Below, piece by piece: positions 8,154-15,455 of a DNA stretch of 64,000 nucleotides. The notes under the pieces are model-generated. The model ran no database searches. It was not told the origin of the DNA and saw only the letters and a program-made list of their open reading frames with translations. Every line of letters begins with the position of its first letter. Position 1 is the first letter of the stretch. This DNA is from Symbiodinium natans (taxonomy: Eukaryota; Sar; Dinophyceae; Suessiales; Symbiodiniaceae): NCBI GenBank assembly GCA_905221605.1, contig CAJNDS010002751.1, forward strand, positions 230,538-294,537, written 5' to 3'. The position numbers and the translations under genes were made by a program.

Positions 8154-9596
8154 ATGGAAACTTTTAGTCCGGAAGATATTCTAATTGATAACCTTTCATT
8201 TAAACTTAATAAAGGCAGTTCCTACATTCAAGACAGAAGAAGCGTGTCATTTTGGCCTACTGGTTCAAATATCTATAAGTCAAACAGTGGTAATCGTGTA
8301 TTGAAATTTTCGTTAAACGGTGAAGACAATACTTGGTTAGACCCTCAATCAGTTCGTATTTTCTTTACATTACAAAATTTAGACCAAGGCGATTACGATA
8401 ATAAACTTCGCCCATTATCGCCCGCTTATTCTTTTTTCAGACGAATGAGAATTATTGCTGGTAATCAGGTTGTTGAAGACTTTGATAATTATAACCGAGT
8501 TCATCATATGTTCTCTAAAATGATGTCAGCAGGAGCACGAAAGGACGAAGCGAACGAAAGTTTTGGATACAGATATGATGACGAAGTAAGAACATTATAT
8601 GCTGACGGAGTAACGCCCGAATTAAAATACGAAGTTAATGGTTATAATTGTCAAGGGTTTAAGAATAAAATGGTTGTTGGATTTAAACCTCTTTGTGGTC
8701 TCTTCTCACAATTTAAGTATTTACCGTTAAAGTATATGGGAAACTTAACCATTGAATTAGAATTAGTAACGAATGCTACCGATTGTATCATTGATTATAG
8801 AGATGATACAGCAGACACTGCCGTAGGCAATCGTTTCGTAAATAATGTTAATCCCGCTGACGCAGGACAAGCGAACGCAAGACACAGAAATACCAGTATT
8901 GAATGGGAAATTAATAACGCGCGTATTGTTTGTGATGTCTGCACCCTTGATAATAATTTGAATAATGAATATGTTAAGCATCTGTTAGAAGGAAAAGGAT
9001 TACCCATTACTTATACCACTTATATTACACAATCACAAGCACTAACGGGAAATGATAATTTTAGTGTTCAGGTTATTCGTTCCGTATCTAAATTAGTAGC
9101 ATCATTCGTTACATTTTACAAGAGTGGTGACCCAAGCACAGGCTTTGAATATTGTGACAAAGAGTTCTGTCGTTTCTATCATCCACAACAGGCATCATTA
9201 CCAATGAATGAAGGAATATATGACCCCGATTTAGACTTAGAATTTCAAATTCAATTAGGTTCTAAACTTTATCCTGAATACCCTTGTGCTTCAATTACAG
9301 AGTGCTTCTATCATTTACGAAAGGCATTAAACTTACCAATGTTTCATCAACATTCTTTATCAATTGACTTTAAACAATATCGCGATAGACAGTTTGTATT
9401 TGCTTTTAGCTTTGAAAAGGTGCCGGATAGTTCATACACAGGAATTAATACACGCGCCGGACAACAAATGTTATTAAAAGTTAAACCCGCCAACGCTTCA
9501 ATAACTAATACGAATATGCCAGAGAATGTTTATATAACATTACTATCAGAACAAATTTTAGAAATAAAAGACCTTGGCTTGAAGGTTTTCGATTAA
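8154..9596 (+). CDS. MCP: major capsid protein, double jelly roll
   Basis: 480 residues, full length, no breaks. The N-terminal part has the features of polinton-like virus capsid proteins: SFWPTGSNIYKS, FSLNGEDNTWLDPQSVRI, then FFRRMRIIAGNQVVEDFDNY and YNRVHHMF. The second half (QVIRSVSKLVASF, LDLEFQIQLGSKLYPEYP, LSIDFKQYRDRQFVF) fits the second jelly roll. The protein would form the hexameric capsomers of an icosahedral shell. Penton (6360-7196) and packaging ATPase (12626-13420) are both nearby. It is intact, unlike the polymerase and integrase at the left. The assignment comes from motif order and context and could be tested by structure prediction. Confidence 0.88.
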   Translation: METFSPEDILIDNLSFKLNKGSSYIQDRRSVSFWPTGSNIYKSNSGNRVLKFSLNGEDNTWLDPQSVRIFFTLQNLDQGDYDNKLRPLSPAYSFFRRMRIIAGNQVVEDFDNYNRVHHMFSKMMSAGARKDEANESFGYRYDDEVRTLYADGVTPELKYEVNGYNCQGFKNKMVVGFKPLCGLFSQFKYLPLKYMGNLTIELELVTNATDCIIDYRDDTADTAVGNRFVNNVNPADAGQANARHRNTSIEWEINNARIVCDVCTLDNNLNNEYVKHLLEGKGLPITYTTYITQSQALTGNDNFSVQVIRSVSKLVASFVTFYKSGDPSTGFEYCDKEFCRFYHPQQASLPMNEGIYDPDLDLEFQIQLGSKLYPEYPCASITECFYHLRKALNLPMFHQHSLSIDFKQYRDRQFVFAFSFEKVPDSSYTGINTRAGQQMLLKVKPANASITNTNMPENVYITLLSEQILEIKDLGLKVFD

Positions 9597-9641
9597 AAAA
9601 GTGTAAAAAAGGTTTAAAGACATCCTTATTAATATTATTAG

Positions 9642-10220
9642 ATGACTAATATTAATAAGTATAAAGATGGTAAAATCTATGCTGTTAGAAACGACATAAC
9701 CGAAGATATTTACATAGGTTCAACAACAATGGCACTTTCCAAGCGAATGGTAAAACATAGGTGTAATGCTAAAACACGACCTCATTTATCATTCTTTTAT
9801 ACATTTATGAGCGAAACGGGTATAGAACATTTTTACATTGAACTCGTTGAAAATTTTCCTTGTAATTCAGTTGAAGAACTACGCAAAAGAGAAGGTGAAA
9901 TAACAAGAGAAATAGGCACACTAAATAAGAGGATAGAGCAAAGAGATATGAAAGAATATTTTAGACAGTATTATCAAGAAAATATTGAAAGATATAGAGA
10001 AAACAAGAAAAAGTGGAAAGCAAATAACAGAGAGAAAGTAAATGAAGATGCAAGAAAACAATATTGGAAAGACCCAAAAGGTGCTTATGAAAGACATAAA
10101 CCGTGGAAATCAATACAACACGAATGCGAATGCGGAGGACATTATATAAATGGTAATAAAGCATCACATTTTAAAAGTAAAAGACATCAGGCTTATCTTA
10201 ATCAACAAAATGATAATTAA
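9642..10220 (+). CDS. GIY-YIG endonuclease with C-terminal zinc finger
   Basis: 192 residues. The GIY-YIG module is at the N-terminus: KIYAVRN (11-17), DIYIGST (22-28), the conserved Arg in SKRMVKHR (33-40), and a Glu-rich helix REGEITREIGTLNKR. The middle is a basic helical linker. Near the end, CECGGHYINGNKASHFKSKR followed by H is a C2H2-like finger of the type often attached to nucleases of large eukaryotic DNA viruses. It lies between capsid and fibre genes, where homing endonucleases are common, so it may be a passenger rather than a virus function gene. The start is preceded by an AT-rich stretch without TCTA. Confidence 0.82.
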   Translation: MTNINKYKDGKIYAVRNDITEDIYIGSTTMALSKRMVKHRCNAKTRPHLSFFYTFMSETGIEHFYIELVENFPCNSVEELRKREGEITREIGTLNKRIEQRDMKEYFRQYYQENIERYRENKKKWKANNREKVNEDARKQYWKDPKGAYERHKPWKSIQHECECGGHYINGNKASHFKSKRHQAYLNQQNDN

Positions 10221-10237
10221 ACATTGTTAAATTAATT

Positions 10238-10255
10238 ATCTAAATTAATTTAATA
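10238..10255 (+). promoter_or_regulatory. TCTA-type promoter motif of the fibre gene
   Basis: ATCTAAATTAATTTAATA directly before the ATG at 10256. TCTA is 17 bp upstream of the start, the same spacing as before 7901. Confidence 0.62.
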
Positions 10256-12601
10256 ATGGTTCTTACTTTAAACAACACAAATACACTTACAGCAGATAAT
10301 GTTATTGTCGGTGGAACGGACATTTCACAGTTGTTTGCTTCTAAATCTGAACTGACCAGCATCAACACAGCAAACACAACGGACATAGCAACAAACACCG
10401 CAGACATAGCAGTATTGAATACGAAACAGCTTCAAAACTTCCAGAATATCAGTTCAATAACACATTTATTAAACACAGACTACCAAACAAACGCCACCTT
10501 AACGAGCACCTTTTACAATAAAACAGAAATAGACACGACCTTTACGAATTATTACACACAAACTCAAATAGACACTAATTTATCAACTAATTTTCAGACT
10601 AACACGCAACTAGCAACCAATTATTATAATAAAACAGAGGTAGATGGTTTAGTAGGTGCAGGCGGAGGCTACACCGATACAGAAATTGATAACTTGCTTG
10701 CTTTAAGAGTTCCGTTAAGTGATTTTACTAATAGATTTAGTGCTAATCCTATTATTGATTGTAGCGCCCCGACCGTTATTCATAGCGGTTTAACGTTAAA
10801 TAATTCAACAGTAAATATAAGTCCGGTAGCAGGACTAACTTTCAGTAATCAAACAGGAGGAGGAGACAAAGTTTTAGCAGAGTTTAAAAATGCAACGAGT
10901 TATATAACTTTACAAGGTGATAAAATATTTTGTAACAATACGTCGGACGATGCTATTAAACAATTAGATTTAACAAATAATAATGCAGGTTATAACATGA
11001 GTGGTAAGATAGAAACGCCGTCACGTGGTCTAGTAGTAGAAAATACAGCAGACGCTAATTTATCTTTTACGGTTAGGAACACTGATAATTATTTTACCTT
11101 TAATAATGGCAGTATTGATTGTTATAATTCTGTTGGTGATACAGGTAGAATATTAAATCTAAATAATAATGCTAATCAATATGTTAAATCACATTCATTA
11201 TTAGTAGATACAGGAGCAAATACATTAACAGGTGGTTATACACTAGATGTTGTAGATAGTGCTATTGTTAGACAAAATTTAAGAGTTTATGGTAATTTAG
11301 ACTTATCAAATGATTTAAACTTTTATGGTGAAAATTATAATATTTCTAATAATTCAGGACTTACATTTTATAAAGATACAACAGATGGTTCTAATGTCTT
11401 AACTGTAAAAAATGCACAAGGATATATTAGGTTTAATTCATTTAATATTAATGCATATAACACAAGCAACGATAGTTCTTCATTACTGTTATTGAATACA
11501 TCAAACGGTAATGGTGTTTATTGTTTAAGTTTAGGCATTGGAGCAATTCAAGGTGCAAATAAACTAAATGTAAGTGGAGGGAATGCTAATTTTGGTAGTA
11601 CATCATCATTTCAAAATATAGCAACGTTTAATAGTGATATTTATGTTAATAATTCAGGTAGGATATTTCAAAGAGCAGACGCTAATAATTCATTGAATGT
11701 AATATCAACAGAAGAAATTAATTTTAGCCTTCAACCGAATAGAACAACCGACCCAACTACTGCTACCATCTGCCTTCAATTAAATGACACTAACGGAATA
11801 ACATTAAACAGAGCAGTTACAAATAATCTTACTTTTAATAGCATTGGTAATATCGTTGGTGAGGCAGATGTTGTAAGTTGGGGGCGTTTTATGTTTCAGA
11901 ACAGCAGTGAATTAAAAGAAGTATTGGATGGACAATATAAATTATTTGTTAGAAATGGCGATACATTAGGTGATATTAATTTAACTGTTGGTTTAGAAAG
12001 TAGCACGCCAGAAATTAAAATAACAGATGGTAAAGTTAAGATGAATAGTAATTTAGAAATAACACAGGAAACCATAATAGCAACATACGAACAAATACAA
12101 TTTCTAAATACTGATGCAAGCGGAGAGATGTTTTTTTATTTTGGTTCGGTCGGCGCGGGTAATGAAGTTTTAGAAATTACAGCAGGAGGTGTTTTTATAG
12201 ATGGCACTTTTGGTTATTCATCAGATTTTACAATTAAGGACAATGTCAAAGAAGTTGATAGTAAGAAATGTTATGAAATAATCAAGTATGTAAAACCGAA
12301 AACATTCAATTTTACGCATATGAATGAAGAAAAGAATAAAGTTAATCATTTAGGATTTATAGCGCAGGATTTCGAAACGGTAATGCCGAAAAAATGGGAG
12401 GGGGTTGTAACAACGGATAATAAGGGTCATAAGCGACTTGACTATTGTAAAACAGCAGTAATAACACACGGAGCAGTTCAACATTTGATAGGAGAATATG
12501 AAGATTTAAAAGAATTAGTTAAAACAATGAAAAAAGAAATGACTTCTTTAAAAAGTGAAATAACGAAATTAAGAAAGAAAATTAAGGATGACAGTGATTA
12601 A
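10256..12601 (+). CDS. trimeric fibre protein with S74 intramolecular chaperone domain
   Basis: 781 residues. The N-terminal quarter has short repeats such as YNKTEID, YYNKTEVD and YTDTEIDNLL, typical of trimeric phage and virus fibres. The long middle is rich in Asn, Thr, Ser and Gly and likely forms beta-helical shaft and knob. The C-terminus is a peptidase S74 (endosialidase-type) chaperone: SDFTIKDNV carries the expected Ser/Lys pair (S656, K661) where self-cleavage occurs after trimer folding. NHLGFIAQDFE and a final coiled coil (ELVKTMKKEMTSLKSEITKL) follow. The released fibre would be the host-recognition spike. Preceded by a strong TCTA motif. No breaks. Receptor unknown. Confidence 0.85.
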   Translation: MVLTLNNTNTLTADNVIVGGTDISQLFASKSELTSINTANTTDIATNTADIAVLNTKQLQNFQNISSITHLLNTDYQTNATLTSTFYNKTEIDTTFTNYYTQTQIDTNLSTNFQTNTQLATNYYNKTEVDGLVGAGGGYTDTEIDNLLALRVPLSDFTNRFSANPIIDCSAPTVIHSGLTLNNSTVNISPVAGLTFSNQTGGGDKVLAEFKNATSYITLQGDKIFCNNTSDDAIKQLDLTNNNAGYNMSGKIETPSRGLVVENTADANLSFTVRNTDNYFTFNNGSIDCYNSVGDTGRILNLNNNANQYVKSHSLLVDTGANTLTGGYTLDVVDSAIVRQNLRVYGNLDLSNDLNFYGENYNISNNSGLTFYKDTTDGSNVLTVKNAQGYIRFNSFNINAYNTSNDSSSLLLLNTSNGNGVYCLSLGIGAIQGANKLNVSGGNANFGSTSSFQNIATFNSDIYVNNSGRIFQRADANNSLNVISTEEINFSLQPNRTTDPTTATICLQLNDTNGITLNRAVTNNLTFNSIGNIVGEADVVSWGRFMFQNSSELKEVLDGQYKLFVRNGDTLGDINLTVGLESSTPEIKITDGKVKMNSNLEITQETIIATYEQIQFLNTDASGEMFFYFGSVGAGNEVLEITAGGVFIDGTFGYSSDFTIKDNVKEVDSKKCYEIIKYVKPKTFNFTHMNEEKNKVNHLGFIAQDFETVMPKKWEGVVTTDNKGHKRLDYCKTAVITHGAVQHLIGEYEDLKELVKTMKKEMTSLKSEITKLRKKIKDDSD

Positions 12602-12625
12602 TAATCTTATTATGAAATAAAATTA

Positions 12626-13420
12626 TTAATCAATCACTAATTTAGCATCAAAACGTTTATAAAACATATCATTGACATCTGGATTCATAAGGTTAATGAA
12701 TAAGAAACTGTATGGTTCTTCCGTAGCTATGTTATAAACTTCTAACAATAATTTCTTTGCTTCTGCTAGGTTCTTGGCGTCCGCCACCGTTGATTTCTTA
12801 ATTAGGACGGCGCTTAATTCTTCAACCATTGTTTCAATCTCTTTATAATTTCTCAAACGGAAGAAAAATAACTGACGACTATTGACACGAATAATTGGAC
12901 TTAACGAATTAAACTTTTGAGTAGCTGTTATTATGCAACAGGCTTTATGTCTGCCTCTCACGTATAGCTGGTTTAGTAAAGGTGAGTTTCTTGAAAATTC
13001 CTTTGAGTCCGCGAAGTCGTCTACAATTATTAATATTGAATGCAATTGTTTATGTCCGTTCTTCTTTTGGTATTCAGTTATTTTATGTTGTCTTGATATA
13101 ACGGCTTCCAATTCTTCGGGCTTGTATTCATCAAAGAAGACCTTTTCCTTTTCCGTATCTACCTTCAATTCTGTCTCTATATATCGCTTAACAGGTGTCC
13201 AGTTAGGGTCAATTGAAACAGACGGCGACCAGACATAAACTCTTGCGAAGACGTCTCTGTAAATGTCTAAAATAAGCGATTGTAAAAGAATTCCTTTGCC
13301 ACTTCCAGATGGACCTGTTATAATCATTGAGAACGGCAACTTTGGAGCTACTTCATATTTGGATTGTTTAAAATCGTACTCTTTTACGTTTATCGGTTTG
13401 ACTATTGGAATATTACTCAT
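12626..13420 (-). CDS. DNA packaging ATPase (FtsK/HerA, A32-like)
   Basis: 264 residues. Walker A is GPSGSGKG (36-43, K42) and Walker B ILIIVDD (129-135). A sensor-like stretch RGRHKACCIITATQKFNSLS follows, with an arginine-containing motif SRQLFFFRLRN, all in the order expected for the A32-like ATPases of polinton-like viruses and large DNA viruses. The enzyme pumps the genome into preformed capsids. It is transcribed towards the fibre gene, with only about 24 bp between the two stops. A TCTA motif lies just upstream of the start. Length is normal for the family and the frame is intact. Confidence 0.88.
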   Translation of the reverse strand: MSNIPIVKPINVKEYDFKQSKYEVAPKLPFSMIITGPSGSGKGILLQSLILDIYRDVFARVYVWSPSVSIDPNWTPVKRYIETELKVDTEKEKVFFDEYKPEELEAVISRQHKITEYQKKNGHKQLHSILIIVDDFADSKEFSRNSPLLNQLYVRGRHKACCIITATQKFNSLSPIIRVNSRQLFFFRLRNYKEIETMVEELSAVLIKKSTVADAKNLAEAKKLLLEVYNIATEEPYSFLFINLMNPDVNDMFYKRFDAKLVID

Positions 13421-13436
13421 TAATAATATTTAGAAA
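13421..13436 (-). promoter_or_regulatory. TCTA-type promoter motif of the ATPase gene
   Basis: Minus strand TTTCTAAATATTATTA directly before the ATG at 13420. TCTA is about 11-14 bp upstream. Confidence 0.58.
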
Positions 13437-13636
13437 TTAATTTCTATTAAATGATGGTGTTTATTGTCACCCGTTGCGAGCCCCCTGTCAATATTCTATA
13501 CTGTTATAAATACTTACAAATGATAACAGAGTAAGACATTATAACAAAGAATTCAGAATTCGTTTGTTGAAACAGGAACAACACCATTAAATCTTAAAGC
13601 AATTGTTAATAATTATTTTTAATTATTAATAATATA

Positions 13637-14023
13637 ATGAGTGATGACGGTAAGTCTGATAAGAACGGATTTCGCATTGATACAAAAGGTATCTCTTGCA
13701 TTCCGTGTAGATGCAAAAGGCAGTTTTATCATAAAGAAACTAAAACAACCACAGAAAACAATGTAACTACAACTAACACCATTGAAGACAGGAGAAATAT
13801 GAAGTTCGGTTCAACTGGTAGACATACTTCGCCTGATGAAATTTTTAAGCCGGAGAATGTTTTACAAAGCGGAAGCGTTGAGATATGCGATACTGGATGG
13901 GGTTCAAAAAGTATTACGCCGGAAGAACTGGAAGAAAGAGTAGATAAGCTGGAAACATCTCTTGATGAAATAAAGAAGGACGTTGAAGAAGTAAAGTTGC
14001 AAAAAATAATAATAAGTTTGTAA
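13637..14023 (+). CDS. unknown protein with C-terminal coiled coil
   Basis: 128 residues. The N-terminal half contains CIPCRCKRQFYHKE, a short Cys cluster that might bind metal, then a Thr/Asn-rich segment. The last 40 residues (ELEERVDKLETSLDEIKKDV) form a clear coiled coil. No family recognised. It is preceded by about 200 bp of AT-rich spacer (13437-13636) containing no gene, and followed after 16 bp by another small gene on the same strand. A trimeric or dimeric minor virion protein is possible. Confidence 0.65.
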   Translation: MSDDGKSDKNGFRIDTKGISCIPCRCKRQFYHKETKTTTENNVTTTNTIEDRRNMKFGSTGRHTSPDEIFKPENVLQSGSVEICDTGWGSKSITPEELEERVDKLETSLDEIKKDVEEVKLQKIIISL

Positions 14024-14039
14024 AATAAAATAATATAAT

Positions 14040-14282
14040 ATGAAGAAAGAAGATTTTAATATTGAATTTAATGAAAAGCCTAGAATAACAGGAGACGAAG
14101 GTAAAATAAATAAGCAATGTGGAAAGTGTGGTGGATTTAAGAACTTGTCAGATTTTAAGCATAAGACGAAAAACGGTCGTATGAATAAAACGTGTAGAAG
14201 ATGTTTAGAGATGTCGCATATGTATCATATGAAACATTTACTTCTGGCTCAGGATAGGATTATAGCAGAAGACAATAATTAA
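14040..14282 (+). CDS. small zinc-ribbon protein
   Basis: 80 residues. NKQCGKCGGFKNLSDFKHKT and later KTCRRCLEM give a CxxC...CxxC zinc ribbon of the type that precedes HNH or endonuclease VII-like domains in algal virus proteins. There is no nuclease motif after it, so it may be only the DNA-binding part. It directly follows the coiled-coil gene in the same direction. Function unknown; regulation of transcription or DNA binding is plausible. Confidence 0.62.
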   Translation: MKKEDFNIEFNEKPRITGDEGKINKQCGKCGGFKNLSDFKHKTKNGRMNKTCRRCLEMSHMYHMKHLLLAQDRIIAEDNN

Positions 14283-14315
14283 CATTAATTATATTAATAA
14301 TTAATGCTAATTAAT

Positions 14316-14726
14316 CTAGTGTTTCCAATCACCTATACCATTCCAACATTCACTAATTTGTGTTTTAATAGGATAATAAATATCAACTACTGCATTACAT
14401 TTCAATTTGTCTGTTTTACAACATAAGAAATAGCATAAAACATCATAATTATAAACCATTGCTACTTTATCACCTCTCTCATTAATCTTTTTACCGTTTT
14501 CTTTGATTAGCTTTTCATCCATTATATTTTCATATATCTCTTTCATCCATTCGTGATTGGGTCTTCCATATTCACTAATCATATTTAACGTTTCTCTTCT
14601 TGCATATTCGCTTTTTGTGTTACGTGCGTGTGTAAGTAATAGTTCCATAACTTCTTCATATTTTGGATAGGGGTTATTCTTAATAAAAGATTTAACTTTG
14701 TCAATCACGTTCTCTATCTTGCTCAT
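14316..14726 (-). CDS. unknown soluble helical protein
   Basis: 136 residues, no family recognised. The N-terminal two thirds look helical (SKIENVIDKVKSFIKNNP, YARRETLNMISEYGR). The C-terminal part contains four Cys (YFLCCKTDKLKCN, SECWNG) and could be a small metal-binding or disulfide module. It stops in TAG and converges with the zinc-ribbon gene. Composition and codon use match the rest of the AT-rich element. Confidence 0.6.
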   Translation of the reverse strand: MSKIENVIDKVKSFIKNNPYPKYEEVMELLLTHARNTKSEYARRETLNMISEYGRPNHEWMKEIYENIMDEKLIKENGKKINERGDKVAMVYNYDVLCYFLCCKTDKLKCNAVVDIYYPIKTQISECWNGIGDWKH

Positions 14727-14821
14727 ATTGATTTCACTAATATAATAAGACGTTTTATCTTTAAGTCCTTTTGTCTTGGACGAAAGTGATTTAAAATGAA
14801 CGTTGAATAAAGAATGTAGTA

Positions 14822-15055
14822 ATGGAAAACGTATCTTTATATGTAAATCATCGTTGTATGTTATGTGATAAAGTTATTCATAAATACAAATTTTTGAGTA
14901 GGCACCTGAATAGCAAAATACACAAGCAGAAGATGGAAGAAATACTACGAGAAAGAAGAATTATGAAAATGATGAATAAAACAGACAAATTGAGAGAGCT
15001 AGATGAGAGAATGGAAAACATAATTGTTAGTTACAGGGTTCATTTTGAAGATTAG
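14822..15055 (+). CDS. small C2H2 zinc-finger protein
   Basis: 77 residues. HRCMLCDKVIHKYKFLSRHL and SKIHKQK give one C2H2 finger (CxxC, then HLNSKIH), followed by a basic helix. It is the last gene before the G-rich zone that ends the viral region. It resembles the stand-alone fingers found in giant viruses and virophages. Likely DNA or RNA binding. The start at 14822 follows directly after a divergent spacer with the unknown minus-strand gene. Confidence 0.68.
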   Translation: MENVSLYVNHRCMLCDKVIHKYKFLSRHLNSKIHKQKMEEILRERRIMKMMNKTDKLRELDERMENIIVSYRVHFED

Positions 15056-15092
15056 TTTTCATAATAATTAATTATGAAAATTAAGTAAGGTT

Positions 15093-15452
15093 CACGCCTA
15101 GGTTCGCGGACAGGGGGTTTGGGTAAGATTGTTGGGTTAGGTTCGCTTGGATTGGTTTGGGGAAGTTGGGGGTTAGGAGCTTTGGTGAGAGGGGGTTTGG
15201 GTTGATAGGAGAATTGGTAAGAATGGTTTAGGGTATTTGGTTATGATAGGTTATGAGGATTGTTAAGGTCTTTTTGGTGGTGTGGTTATAGGATTGTGGG
15301 TAAGAATGGTTATCGGGGAATATGGTGGTGTGGTTATAGGATTGTGGGTAAGAATGGTTATCGGGGGAATATGGTGGTGTGGTTATAGGATTGTGGGTAA
15401 GAATGGTTATCGGGGGAATATGGTGGGACGGTAGTCCGCGAACCTAGGCGTG
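15093..15452. repeat. 19-bp inverted repeats bounding the right end of the viral region
   Basis: CACGCCTAGGTTCGCGGAC at 15093-15111 returns as its exact reverse complement at 15434-15452. The roughly 320 bp between them is G/T-rich, has no gene, and contains the 48-bp tandem repeat. It lies exactly between the AT-rich viral genes and the GC-rich host DNA. It could be the end structure of the element, or a separate small insertion at the junction. No matching copy is visible at the left because the element continues beyond the window. Confidence 0.8.
15276..15421 (+). repeat. 48/49-bp tandem repeat, three copies
   Basis: Three copies starting at 15276, 15324 and 15373. Each begins GGTGGTGTGGTTATAGGATT and ends in GGGGAATAT; the second and third copies have one extra G. 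The copies are otherwise identical, so the expansion is recent. Confidence 0.88.
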
Positions 15453-15455
15453 TCT

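Noticed and set aside
8763-9007. Minus-strand frames inside the capsid gene
   Set aside because: Shadows of the intact capsid frame with no upstream motif.
15276-15421. CRISPR-like repeats
   Set aside because: The units are adjacent without spacers and the setting is eukaryotic.
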